A stretch of DNA of 64,000 bases from Solanum dulcamara (Eukaryota; Streptophyta; Magnoliopsida; Solanales; Solanaceae). Below, in pieces: positions 11,586 to 22,900 of the stretch. Under the pieces are notes generated by a model. That model was not told the DNA's origin. It saw nothing but the letters and a program-made list of their open reading frames with translations, and made no database searches. The position numbers were made by a program, and so were the translations under genes. Within the stretch, counting starts at the first letter, position 1, and every line of letters begins with the position of its first letter. The DNA lies in NCBI RefSeq assembly GCF_947179165.1, contig NC_077237.1, positions 85,908,341-85,972,340 on the forward strand, read 5' to 3'.

Positions 11586-12041
11586 AAAAATTTATTGACC
11601 AAAGTCATGACAGTAGACTCATTCTATGTTTCTTCAAAGTTGGTCATGTGAAAGCTATGTCCCTTGACTATTTTTTTTCTTTTTCCAAGTGAACTACATT
11701 TTCAATCTAATTTCTTCGCTATTATATTTATTTTATATATCGTATTTGATATATTTTACTTGAATCAAAAATTCTTTTGAGAATCGTCTTTATACCTTTA
11801 CAAAATAAGAGTAACTTTATGTGCACACTATCCTCTCAGTCCGACAAACCCTACTTGTGAATTTACACTAAATATGTTATTATTGTTAAAGCTACATTTA
11901 TTCATTCATATACTATGATTATTTCTTTTAAAATGAAGTTCATATTTTCACGTGAAAACAGAGTTTAAATCTCATGTCAAGTGATTTTTTTTCCAATCAC
12001 CTAAATTTTAATAAAGAAATATATATTATTAGAAGATAGTA

Positions 12042-12300
12042 CTCCCTCCATCCTATTTCATGTGACACCCTATTTTTTAGCCCATTTTAAAAAATATGTC
12101 ATCTTACTATACTTATAAATAATTTACTTTAAAATTCTATTACTCTTAATAAAATAATTTTCAGTCACACAAATATCTAAAAATTATTTTAGATCACAAA
12201 TTTTAAAAATCTTTTTTTTTTCCTTAAATACTGTATCAAATTTGAAAAATAACACATCAAATAGAAAAAAATAATAATAAAGATCATATTAAAATAAACA
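12042..12300. mobile_element. Stowaway-like MITE or remnant
   Basis: It starts TACTCCCTCCATCCTATTTCATGTGACACC, the left end typical of Solanaceae Stowaway elements. The right end is degraded and could not be fixed. No coding content. It lies immediately outside the left edge of duplication copy B. Confidence 0.55.
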
Positions 12301-12544
12301 TAAACTGATTCAACATCATCCTATTAAAAAAGAAATCACTCCTATAGTCTTAGTAGTACAACACGGTTGATGTTTTCTAGAATGTAATAAAAATAAAGAT
12401 CAAGGTCAAGGTCAACGTGTATTAGTTAATCTCAGCCGTTCAATATCACCTCCTGTAATCTACGGTCAGAATGTTAGATGAAGCAGTTACTGGCCATAGC
12501 CGGTTGATAAAAAGCCAGTCAACGAATAGGCAAAGAGATTAATA

Positions 12545-12813
12545 CTTTTCCTTTTACTTTTCAAAAATTTGATAATTTGATTTTTCTTGTTACTTGTCAA
12601 ATATGACAAATTAAGAAAGTATAATTTTTTTTTTATCTATTATATCTTCAATTTGTTGAGAGAATTAATATTTTTGGTATTAAAATATTTTAAAATTTGG
12701 ATTATGACTTTAGTGATAAATAAGATTAAAATGATAAACTCACCATATTAATAATTAATTTCTTAATAGATATATTAAATCAAAAATTGACAAGTAAAAG
12801 AGAACGAATGAAG
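12545..12813. mobile_element. Stowaway-like MITE inserted in copy B only
   Basis: The ends (CTTTTCCTTTTACTT and, reversed, CTTCATTCGTTCTCTTTTACTT) are inverted repeats, flanked by TA on each side (12543-12544, 12814-12815). Copy A has GATTAATACGTTTCC uninterrupted near 1821-1835 with a single TA. That is a clean empty site, which proves insertion after the duplication. Confidence 0.8.
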
Positions 12814-12934
12814 TACGTTTCCATGTGGGTTTCCACAAAGAGTCAGCTTTAATAATTATAGTTTTGTTTAACTAATACTTAAGTAATAATAATAATAATG
12901 TCAAATGTAGCTTCGTGTATGGTTTCTTAATTTA

Positions 12935-13118
12935 TTTATTTTTTGTTTTTCACCCGGTGTTTAGAGTAGAGTCTGCATTAGAATCCTGATTAAATTTGAA
13001 TCATGTATTGTATGGCTTAATTTGAGAGTGATGCTCTCAACAAAATTTCTCCATACTCAAACTCGAACTCGAGACTTCTGATAAAAAATAAAATAATTTC
13101 ACTACTGCACCACAATTC
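12935..13118 (-). mobile_element. tRNA-derived SINE remnant, antisense
   Basis: Read on the minus strand it has TTGTGGTGCAGTAGTGA (A-box region), then CTCGAGTTCGAGTTTGAG (B-box region), and ends in the CACCGGGTGAAAAAC tail on the far side. This is the same layout as the SINE at 16832. A shorter piece is at 1960-2020 in copy A, so it probably predates the duplication. Confidence 0.6.
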
Positions 13119-14694
13119 ATATTGATTATTATTTCTTAATTAGAGAAGTACAAATAAGTCAATCGTTTAAAGATTTTATTCTCTTAATCAATACCTTTTT
13201 TTATTATACTCATGTCTCTATTAATTCAAATGCACACTAGATAAGATTCATTAATTAAAAGGGAAGCATTTCTTATCAAGAAATTTTTATTCGTAAGAGT
13301 TAAAATCGAATTTAAATTTTCTAATTAAGAGTATAAAGATTTTATCCATCTGACTAGGGATGTCAAATGGATATGGTGTGTCAAAATAAAGTGAGTAAAC
13401 AAATGAATCGGATCATTAACTAATTTAAAAGTTACTTACTCTATTTTATATAACTCGACTCATATTGATTTGATACAATTCTTAAGAAAAAATTTACTCG
13501 GTGTGTATTTGACTAAATTAATTTTATGAAACTCTAAATTTGACTAATATTATTTTATGTAGTAATTTAATATTAAGGATAGAAGAAAAAAAAAATAATT
13601 TTTTCTTGATTTTTTAAATTGAACAAGTAAAACACAATATTTATTTTAATATAGATCATAGAGGTCATGTAATATAAAATAGAAAGAGTATATGGGGATG
13701 AATATGGATTGGGCTCAATAATGAATTATAATCCAATCCGTCCAACTCTTAAATTTTTAAACTAGAAAATAAGTTATTTTTTTTATAATAGCTATAAATA
13801 ACATATGAAAAAAAATAAAAAAATATTTTTACAAAATTTTCATGGGTCAATTTGAATTATATATCAGCCTAATGCTTAAATGAATCGAAATAGATCAAGT
13901 TAATAAATAAATATATTATTAATTTGTTTAAATTTGAACGAATTAAAATAATAATAATTTTTAATGAGCTAATTTTATCGCCCAAATCCGACCATAGCTA
14001 GCACTTGATCATGATCTCTCATTTGATATCTAATACCTAATATAATAGTAATACCTTTGATACCTATCATAATACAAGTTGGTGGCTTACATTTTAATAT
14101 TATTCTATAGTGTATTATGATCTTGTTTAGTCAATGATCCTAGGTATCATTTCCAAGTGGGTAAAAAGCAAAAACAAGTAATTATAATTTTTAAATGATT
14201 ATTGGGTTCCAGCAACTCTTATTTTATCTCTTGAAGATTTCTTGTGATTTTTTCTGTAATTGCTTTTGCAACATGTTAGATATTATATGCTTTATTTGCA
14301 ATAGTCTTTTTATCCATGTATATTTTAAATTGTTAGATTGATTTTGCATCAATATTATATGGTTCAACAAATTTAACTCTCAAATTATAAAATATTAGAG
14401 ACTTTATAGCCTTATGGCATCCAACTTGGAAAATTTTGTTAGAAAGGTAACTTTTATTTTTATTTTTTGAGGTAAAGTTGTGTACACGTTATTCTCTTTA
14501 GACTTTAATTTGTAAAATTACATTTAATATATTGTTATTGTTGTTGAAACTTCTACTTCTTGGAATGCTTTCACTGTAAATTGGTGGCTTTAATTTCTAT
14601 CGTAAATGGCTGAAGATTTAAGAAGTGATAAAATTGCTTAATTTGTTCAATTAATATATGATGAGACAATAATCTAATCATACTAATTAACTAT
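13119..14694. other. AT-rich spacer, no gene seen
   Basis: Long AT-rich stretch with runs such as GAATCGAAATAGATC and no frame with plausible protein composition. It has no counterpart of similar length in copy A, so it may be an old insertion or a deletion in A. Confidence 0.4.
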
Positions 14695-15916
14695 TGAAGG
14701 AAAATAATTTATTTATGAACTTAAAAATTCTTGAATCTTGCTACAAGATCTTTCTTAATTTTTTTATTCTGTATTTTTTTTTATATTTTTTCGTGTATTC
14801 TTGTGTATTTCTGTGTATTGAAAATAATCTAGCGACATCCCTATTTATAATAGTAAGAAATCAAATTAAACTAGGATTAGAAAACTTATTCCTATATAAA
14901 TTAGGACAAACAAATCCTAACTAGACATGAATTAAATAAATAGCAAATAACAAATTCTAAACAACTTAGAATTCCTACTCTAACTTTGAATTATTATTCC
15001 AACATTCTCCTGTAATTCCAAGTTGTATACTCTTTGTCTTTTTCTTCTTGTCATTGTTGTTGTATTGGAAAGCCTTTTTCTTCAATTTTCAATTTCATTC
15101 TTGTCGTTGTTTTGGAGAAGTTCTCTTCAATCTTCAATTTTTTTTGTCTGTCCCATAGGTACGGTCTGCCCGATCTGTAGGATCGGTCTACCCGGCTCGA
15201 AGGCTCGGTCTACCCGGCCTGTAGGTCCGGTCTAGTGTTAGAACAATTTGTCTCCAACTTTCGTTGATGTCCTTCTCACCAACTCCCTTTTTTTGGTGTT
15301 GAAGCACATTATCTCCAACTCTCATTGATGCCCTTACCACCAACTCCTTTTTTTTTTTATAACTTTCTCCAACTTTTAATTAGAAAAAGTTTTTTCCTCT
15401 TGTGCCATGTTTGCTTGCACTTCTTTAATTCTGCAATATTTTTGTAAGTCCTTCATCCTAGCATGATGTTTTCATGCATATATCATTTCGTCCAACGCTT
15501 GTCATCATGATCATTGGCCAGACGGACGGCATATATGGGTCATAGCCACCCGCCTTCAGCGGAAACTCTTTAATTCTATACCAAGATCATAGAAGCTCTG
15601 ATACCAATTTGAAGGAAATTATTTTATTTATAAACTCAAAATCTCTCGAATCTTGCTACAAGATCTCTCTTGATCTTTCTATTCTGTATTTTTCTGTGTA
15701 TTTTTGTGTATTTTTGTGTATTTTTGTGTATTGAAATAATATAACAACATCCCTATTTATAATAGTAAGAAATCAAATTAAACTAGGACTAGAAAATCTA
15801 TTACTATATAAATTAGGACAAACAAATCATAACTAGACATGAATTAAATAAATAGTAAATAACAAATCCTAAACAACTTAGGATTCCTACGCCAACTTTG
15901 AATTATTATTCCTACA
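14695..15916 (-). mobile_element. TRIM-like short LTR retrotransposon, no coding capacity
   Basis: Two direct repeats, 14695-15004 (310 bp) and 15610-15916 (307 bp), flank an interior of about 605 bp. On the minus strand each LTR begins TGTWGGAATAATAATTC and ends TTCCTTCA, so it has TG...CA ends. Just inside the right LTR, the minus strand reads TGGTATCAGAGC (15595-15606 on plus), the initiator-Met tRNA primer site of Copia-type elements. A purine-rich CAGGAGAA adjoins the other LTR. ACTAT (14690-14694) and ATTAT (15917-15921) look like a 5-bp target duplication with one change. There is no gag or pol. The interior has a repeated CGGTCTACCCGG motif. Confidence 0.85.
15595..15606 (-). other. 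Primer binding site of the LTR element
   Basis: TGGTATCAGAGC on the minus strand is complementary to the 3' end of plant initiator methionine tRNA. It is 3 bases from the LTR end, the expected location, and fixes the element's orientation as minus. Confidence 0.8.
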
Positions 15917-16371
15917 ATTATGACTGTTTTATCCTTCAAAATGAGATTTTTTTCATGCGAATCAGAATTAGTCAAATTTTTGAATGGATAGCAGACAGTT
16001 AATTGAGGGGAAAAAAATTATGAATGATACATGGTTATTATCGGGACTTCCCCTCCTTTTTCTTTATTTAAAAACCATTTATATCAGTGTCTCAACAATT
16101 GGTCAGTAGAAGAGAAATGAATTCTTGAATAATTATTATATTTGAGTATTATCACTAAGGAAATTTTAAAATATATATAAAAATAAATGAATAATGAAAC
16201 CAAGGAGATTTAATATATAGTATTGACATTTTAAACAAGCTTAGCTTATATAATATAATTTTTCGATAAAAAATATCAATTAACTCCCTTGAGACACAAT
16301 CTGCTCCTATCTAATTTGTGATGTGCAAAACTATTAGGTCAAAAGTTTATCTTTAATTAGCTAACAATATA
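15917..16371. other. AT-rich spacer
   Basis: No gene or element was recognised between the LTR element and the next MITE. Confidence 0.4.
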
Positions 16372-16752
16372 GAGCCCGTTTGGATTGACTTAAAAAAGTA
16401 ACTTTTATGTATGAAGTGCTTTTAGAACTTTGAAGTGCTTAAAATTATTTTTATAAATAAGCAGTTGAGTGTTTGGATAAAAATGCTTATGATGTGAATT
16501 TTATGGTTAAAAGAATAAAAAAAGATAGTTTGAAAATTTAGTTAAAATATAAGGGATATAAAAGTAATTTCCATGGTCAAAGAAAATGACTTTAAGCACT
16601 TTGGAAAAAAAAAGTTAGGAATCCTAACTTTTCATTTTTGACTGACTTTAAGAACTTTATGGCTTAAAGTCAGCATTAGGCAAACACGTCCAAAAGTTAA
16701 AAAGGGGCTTTAAGTTGGTTTTGACCAACTTAAAGCCAATCCAAACGGTCTC
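16372..16752. mobile_element. Tourist/PIF-Harbinger-like MITE, copy B only
   Basis: Ends GAGCCCGTTTGGATTGACTT and, reversed, GAGACCGTTTGGATTGGCTTT are near-perfect TIRs of about 20 bp. ATA lies outside each end (16369-16371, 16753-16755), consistent with a 3-bp duplication. The interior contains repeated AAGTGCTTTTAGAACTT-like blocks and no ORF. Confidence 0.75.
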
Positions 16753-16831
16753 ATAATGACCACATTAGAAACCTTAGTATCTCCTAGTTTTATATTAATA
16801 TAAGTCACATGTTATAAACTAATTATTTTTA

Positions 16832-17027
16832 TCAACATGGGTTGTGGTGCAATGGTGGGACTGCTTCATCCTTAATCAGAGGTCTCGAGTTCGAGCCTTG
16901 GAAATGAAAAAAATCATGTTGGGAGCGTCACCCCGAGTGGGCCCTGCAGTGAGCGATCCGAATTTAGTCGGGGTTCCACGGGCTTCAGACACCGAATGAA
17001 AAATAAAAAAATAAAAAAATAAAAAAT
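16832..17027 (+). mobile_element. tRNA-derived SINE (SolS-like)
   Basis: The 5' part has TTGTGGTGCAATGGTGGGA (A box) and GGTCTCGAGTTCGAGCC (B box), as in a pol III promoter. The body includes GAGTGGGCCCTGCAGTGAGC and ends CAGACACCGAATGAAAAATAAAAAAA. Flanks AATTATTTTTA (16821-16831) and AATTGTTTTTA (17028-17038) form a target duplication with one mismatch. Confidence 0.85.
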
Positions 17028-18547
17028 AATTGTTTTTAAAGATGTCTTTTTGAAAAAGAAATTATATTATAATATTATATTCAAATAAATTGAGTATAAA
17101 TATATATGAGAACAACTCAACTGAAAGTTTGCTTGGTCAAAATGGATTAAATTTGAGTTGATAGCGATTGATAGATTTTTGTGTTTACTTAAACAAAAAA
17201 TAAATTAATTTTATCTGATTTCTTAGCCTTTTCCAATATTTTTGAGATATACAATATAATCAATTCAATATATTAGATTTATGGATAAAATTTCTCCATA
17301 AGTTGATAAATATTTATTTTCTTGTTCTATCTCACTTCTTGAAAAAGAGGAACAACTGATTTTTTTCAAATGTAATATCCTTAAGAGTTAAGTGAGAGAA
17401 AAACTTTCAATTAGACAATATATTATTTACTTTTGGATAGTAAATTAAAAGTCATTTAATTCGAGGGAATGCACTTTGTCTAACTTTAATTTCAGAATGA
17501 ATCTGGTCAATTATTTGGGGGAAATGAATCTTAACTAACTTTAAAATTTTCAAAATATGATAAAAAAAAATACTTTTCTATTTGTTTATCAATTCCATTT
17601 ATAAATACCACGATGACCGAACAAATTTAAAACACATCAATTTTCCAAGTCCGATTTTGTCCAATTTAATAATAAAAATATATTTTAATAAATTGAATGG
17701 TTAAAGATTTGAGATAATTTGAGTGAAGTTTATAGATCTACTTTATATTTATGTAATATTGGTTAGAGTGCATAACATGTGTTATTGCAACCTCCTGTAT
17801 GAAATCAAAATCTCCCTTGAACATTGCATATAGCTGGTCAAATGGTTATTTAAAAATTAATTAAATCAATCGAACCAAATCGTAAAATTATAAGCTTTTA
17901 TATGAATACATAATTATACCAAATAATTAGAGTAGGTTGTACATTTTATTAAAATTAATCGAAAACTAATGAATCATATCGAATTGATTTAAATTTTTTG
18001 TCTTGGAATGATAAAAACGATCACAATTTAATAAGTAAATAACACTCAAGTCTCAGTTCTCAAATCTATTATGCTCATACTAAAAATAAATTAATTCTAA
18101 TATCGATCTTGAGTAGTAAACTAAAATGTATTGAGTATCTTTTCTCTCGTATGATTAATTTTTTTCTTGTTGAATACCTAATTTTCTAGCATACTAGGTT
18201 CTCAAGTCTCATTTTGATTAATATATTTTCACTCGTATCATTTGTATTTTTCTTCTCTTTGCTTAATATATTAGAACAATAAAATAGATATACAAAACTC
18301 ATTTTTATATTTTATTTTTCATGTTCCCTTGATTCACCATCATTTAAACAATAAAGATTATTAGAGAGTTTTGCCAAACACTTGCAAGGGATAGTATCAT
18401 GATGTTACTTCTACTTGCAGCCTTAGATGAAGTTTTAAAATAATAAAAAATCGTTCGAACCATCCGTTATCGAAAAGAAATCGAAATGATTTAGATGGTA
18501 TCAAAAGGTCTAATTTAATATTACAACATTAAGTTACAAATAAATTA
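17028..18547. other. Duplicated non-coding flank
   Basis: From about 17550 this is alignable with 2580-3506 of copy A. AT-rich, no gene. At 18430-18445 it preserves the uninterrupted empty site of the 3.1-kb element found in copy A. Confidence 0.5.
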
Positions 18548-18924
18548 GAAAAATGGGTCAACAACATCAACATGTGTATTTGAGAGATTGTCTTCGGACT
18601 GAGGAGGTTCGTTGAGGTGTTTACACAGGCCTGTGGTCCTCTTTTAAATTCTGTCGAGAGTTCGGATTGCTCCACCTAAGTAGAACGAAAAGAAAGAATT
18701 GAAAAAGAAAAGGGGGAGTTATTGTGAAGCCTAGAAAGGCGGAAGCGAAAAATCACTTATACCGAGTTCCCCAACAACAGCTTAGCTTAGTAGCAACACT
18801 CTTTCTACTAGCCGACGTGGTGGTGTACACCTAGCTTTATCGCTGGACTAGTCACTGGCTAGAGGGCGATCGATCTACCGGATCGAAAGCAGCCGAGAAT
18901 GTTATGTAAAAAGGACCACGGAGA
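18548..18924. other. Inserted GC-richer block, candidate organellar (mitochondrial) DNA
   Basis: This stretch of about 375 bp is absent from copy A and has base composition unlike its surroundings: far richer in G and C, with words such as CTAGCCGACGTGGTGG, GAAGCCTAGAAAGGCGGAAG and GAGGGCGATCGATC. It has no TIRs, LTRs or long ORF. Its texture resembles non-coding plant mitochondrial DNA, and nuclear insertions of that kind are common. The assignment is an inference from composition only. Confidence 0.4.
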
Positions 18925-19565
18925 ATAAATAACTGGACGAATCAAATCATTAACACCCTAATTGCATGTATACAAGTTATCGAGTAAGAATTATACTCAT
19001 CGAACATATAATATTCTTAGTATATATTTTATACGGTATATTGAAACTTGTTATTATCTTATACATGACAATCGAGAGATCCTAAAATTAGTATGGATCT
19101 TACATAAAATACTAAAAATAAATCAAAAATATATGAGAGCTTTTAAAAAACTTAATTTTAACTATGTATAATTGAATAACCAAAAAATTTGATATAATGT
19201 AATTCTTTTAAAAATAATAATTAATTAACCAAATAATAAACATTAAACCAAAATATCCTTCATGTGAAAAGGAATGGTTAAAGATAAGTGATAAGAGATT
19301 TATATAATCTACATTAAAACAAACTCAATCTTCTATTTGTCTCTTTCTTACCCTCCTAATTTATTTTTAATTTAAAAACAACTTAAAGATTTATGCATTT
19401 GTACTTTTATTTAATCAAAAAAAGAAAATTAAAAAAAAATGATTTTGTTTTTGGTTGGTCCCACCACTTCTATTGCCAGCAAGAAAAAGAAGTAATTTTT
19501 TTGTTTTTTTGTTAATCACATAGAAATTATCAAATTAATTTCAGCCGTTTGATCAAAAAGAAAAT

Positions 19566-19618
19566 TTGACTTACCTGTTTACCCAGTCACCCGGTCATCA
19601 TTTTTTTCCTTTATATAT
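19566..19618 (+). promoter_or_regulatory. WRKY copy B promoter: W-box and TATA box
   Basis: TTGACT (19566-19571) precedes TTATATAT (19611-19618), which is about 40 bp before the ATG at 19658, implying a very short leader. The spacing and the intervening GTTTACCCAGTCACCCGGTCATC are conserved in copy A, so this is probably the working core promoter. Confidence 0.5.
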
Positions 19619-19657
19619 CACACTTTCTGCTTCTTCTTCTTCGTGTGGCCCAAAAAA

Positions 19658-21192
19658 ATGGCTGTCGTTTCGAAATTGACTGAAAATTTTGCTCTACAAG
19701 AAGCTGCTTCGGCCGGTTTGAAATCCATGGAGCATTTAATCCGGTTGGTTTCTCATGAACCGGTTCATGTAGATTGCCGTGAGATAGCTGATTTTACAGT
19801 TTCGAAGTTTAAGAAGGTTATGTCTATGATGGACCGGACCGGTCATGCCCGGTTCCGTCGTGGTAGGGTTCAGGTTCCGGTTCATCCTGATTCGTTTACT
19901 TCGTTGTCTCTTGCTCCTTCGTTGAACTTTGCTCCGGCGAAGGAGACACTGACACCTGCACCGGCGCCGCCACAGACGACGTTGACGCTTGACTTTACGA
20001 AGCCGAATGTTGACTGTCCGATCGGGAATTCTAATGCTGTTACTGCTGTTGCTACTGCTGTGAAATCTAAGGAGGTTTTCAGTTTATCAACGCTGATGAA
20101 AACTCCGACGCCGACGAACTCGTCGTCGTTTATTTCGTCGATTACCGGCGAAGGAAGTGTATCGAATGGCAAGCAAGGTTCTTCTTCTATGTTGTTGCTT
20201 CCTGCACAAGCTGGGAAACTTCCTATCACTGGAAAACGATGCCGTGAGCATGAACCATCTGAAAATATCTCCGGTAGCAAATCCACCGGCTCCGGCAAGT
20301 GTCACTGCAAAAAGAGGTTCGTTTTTCGTTTTCTGTCTGTCATTCTCTTTCCCTCACCTACTTCAACACTTTTAGCAAATACTCCATTCATTGACTAAAA
20401 ATTAACTCGTGATATCCACGTTCCCTTGTAGCGCGTTTGATAACTTTTTCTCTCCGTCTTTGTTGACTTCATGGCATTTACGTTTTTCTAAAATATTATT
20501 AACAATATAATCGCTTGTAGACGTAATTTTAGTAAATGTTTTTGATAAATCATAGACTCAATTAATAAATTTAGATATTTTAAATTTGATTTTTTTCTTT
20601 TAAAACAGGAAATTCCGTCCTAAGAAAGTGATAAGAATCCCGGCGATAAGTTCAAGGATTGCCGATATACCGGCAGATGAGTTTTCATGGAGGAAGTACG
20701 GGCAGAAGCCGATCAAGGGTTCAGCATACCCAAGGTAATTACAATGCACTTTAATTGTGTGAATTGGGCCGGATTGACCCGAAACCAGATTGATAATAGC
20801 CCGACTCAATCGGGCCGTACGGCCCATACGGTAGGAATCGGTTGAATCAATACTATCTGTAATTTGATAGTAACTAGCCCGGCCCGGGACGAATTGGACC
20901 AAATACGGATTGAGTTTAATCAGCCCGGCCCGACCCGGCCTTGAGATGCACAATATTTGTTTTCTAATGAATAGTAAATGAACGGCTCAGATCTAATATG
21001 AGTTGTTTTTTTTGTTTTATCAGGGGTTATTATAAGTGTAGTAGCTTACGTGGATGTCCAGCAAGGAAACATGTAGAGAGGGCAATGGATGATCCAACGA
21101 TGCTGATTGTGACTTATGAAGGGGAACATTGTCATACACAAGTTGCGATGCAGGAGAACAATTCTCAAATGGTAGACAAGAAGAAGGAATGA
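19658..21192 (+). CDS. Group IId WRKY transcription factor (copy B, full length)
   Basis: Three exons: 19658-20316, 20609-20734 and 21024-21192, giving 317 residues. The N-terminus holds a [18 protein letters not shown] helix followed by HARFRRG, the calmodulin-binding/HARF signature of subgroup IId. Residues 75-205 are a Pro/Ser/Thr-rich linker. A basic [14 protein letters not shown] segment, a likely nuclear signal, spans the first intron. The WRKY domain reads [16 protein letters not shown], then a C-X5-C-X23-H-X-H zinc site. Introns sit at the positions standard for the subgroup. The family binds W-boxes (TTGACY) in the nucleus and often acts in defence, stress or senescence; which of these applies is not visible here. 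ATG 19658 is the first in-frame ATG, since the triplet upstream at 19643 is GTG. Confidence 0.92.
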
Positions 21193-21507
21193 AATGAAAG
21201 GTAGATGTAGGGAGGGAAAAGTTGTAGGGTGTTTTTGTAGTTTTGGATGTAGTAGAGGGGTGAATATGCTATTTGGGGAAAGTTAGTGGTTAAAAAGAAT
21301 AGAGAGTAGTAGAAAGTTATGGGATTGGTTTGTTATGTAAATTTGGAAAGATTTTAGGGGTTGAAAGAGAAAAAGAGAAAAGCTTTTGCAAAATTTTGAC
21401 TCCTTTACTTTTTATTTATTGGCTAATAGGCGTTTGAATATAAATTTATCAAAAAAAAAAAATCTCTTCTCTTAAACCATCTGTGTGGGGAGAGTATTTT
21501 ATTTTTT
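21193..21507. other. WRKY copy B 3' flank
   Basis: Nearly identical to 9382-9560 for about 180 bases, probably the 3' UTR, and then unique. No other feature seen. Confidence 0.5.
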
Positions 21508-21945
21508 TGGAAAAATTATATGAAATATCAAATATGGACTAGCTAATTAGCTAATATAATTATAGTTTAAATTAATTATGGCTCGCGGCAAACATCTAGC
21601 TGTAATTATAGATTAAGTTTTGTATAATTCGCGCGATTATACAAATGTTGTGCGCGATTATACAAACAATGTGCGCGAATACAATTTGAGTTTTGTATAA
21701 TTCGCTCGATTTATACAAATGTTGTCAGCGAATCGAATTGTATAGCAAAATATACAAACACTACAAATTGTATAGCGAATCATACAAACGCTGTGCATAA
21801 ATTATATAGTGAAATATACAAACACTACAAACATATATAAATGCTGCTATAATTATTGCTACGAATTGTAATTAACAAATTATAGCTATAAAATATAATT
21901 AAGATATATTTGAGTGACTATATGCAAAAATTCCCCCTTTTTTTT
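21508..21945. repeat. Repeat with TATACAAA/GCGCGA motifs, possibly a MULE-type MITE
   Basis: The ends GGAAAAATTATATGAAATATC and, reversed, GGGAATTTTTGCATATAGTC are loosely inverted. The interior repeats TTTGTATAATTCGC and GATTATACAAATGTTGTGCGCG several times. This resembles a Solanaceae family whose ends read AATTTTTGCATATAGCCAC. The classification is tentative. Confidence 0.45.
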
Positions 21946-22246
21946 TTTACTAGAGTGATCAAATCTATTTTTCAAATTTGCTAATTTTAATTTTAAGTTG
22001 GAACACAAATTTGACAATAATATATAATCAGAACGGTCTCTTAAATTATTTTTTTAAAAAAAAGTGTTATGTCCAAAAGAATCCTAAGTTTGCTTACAAA
22101 TTTTGACTGAAAATGTTTCGAGATTTGTCATGCAATGATGTTGTCTTCTTTCCATAGTGTCTTTATTATAAAATGCTTAATGAGAAAATAGTCAAAAAAG
22201 TTGTGCAATAAAATGGGTTAGGTCCATCCAATTATTTATTATTTTA

Positions 22247-22397
22247 TTTCCTCCATCTTATTTTAATCATTTGCTTTAGCTTTTCTTATGCTTATTAGAT
22301 GTTGTTTTGAGAATTGAATTCTTCAATATTAAAAATATAGTCAGAAACTATTTTACGTTTTTGAGTTAAAACGACAATTAAAATGAGACGAGGATAT
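22247..22397. mobile_element. Stowaway-like MITE remnant
   Basis: It begins CCTCCATCTTATTTTAATCATTTG and ends near AAAATGAGACGAGG, which are degenerate inverted ends of the CTCCCTCCGT family. No clean TA duplication was found. Confidence 0.4.
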
Positions 22398-22399
22398 TT

Positions 22400-22900
22400 T
22401 TATAGAAATATATTTGACAAAGTTGAGGTCTCTTAGTCATCACCAACTAACAAGATTCTATTCTTTGAAGGATTGCATCAATTAATTAATGAAAAATTAA
22501 GTATAAATTGGTTTGTTTATGTATATTAGAACTTAGAAACTTTAATTAATTCCCCCCACCCCACCCCCTCAATTTTATAGTTACTGCAAGTTCAAGATTT
22601 GAACAATTTTTCTATTGAGGAATTTGTTTTCAAGAAATATAGGGGGAATTATTAAAATCTATAAAATAGGAGATACCAATGCTACTTTACAAATTTAACC
22701 TAAAACTTTTTTACTAGTGCAAGGGACAATGGGGAAGGATAAAGTTGTACCTTTAATTCATGAGATAATAAAACTAATCATTATGGTGAAAACCTTTTTG
22801 GAAGAATCACAATGTAAATAGTTGACTTGTGTCTTTATATATGTGTTTAAGTTTCGCTCTTCGAGTTGAGTTAAATTTAAAGTTCATTTTTTTTAGAGAT
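22400..22900. other. Unassigned spacer
   Basis: AT-rich DNA with a C-run (CCCCCCACCCCACCCCC at 22553-22569) and no gene recognised. Confidence 0.4.

Larger units (their letters stand above)
12364..21375. repeat. Segmental duplication, copy B (carries the full-length WRKY gene)
   Basis: Collinear with copy A (1306-9560), same orientation, but about 0.8 kb longer because of insertions at 12545-12813, 14695-15916, 16372-16752, 16832-17027 and 18548-18924. The gene-proximal part, from about 18925, is the best conserved. The head-to-tail layout suggests unequal crossing-over or replication-based duplication. Confidence 0.85.

Noticed and set aside
16841..16900. tRNA gene suggested by the A- and B-box motifs
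   Set aside because: No cloverleaf or acceptor stem closes. The unit continues to an A-rich tail with target duplication, so it is a SINE.
20087..20305. Minus-strand open frames through WRKY copy B exon 1
   Set aside because: They are antisense shadows of a well-supported exon rich in Pro/Ser/Thr codons.
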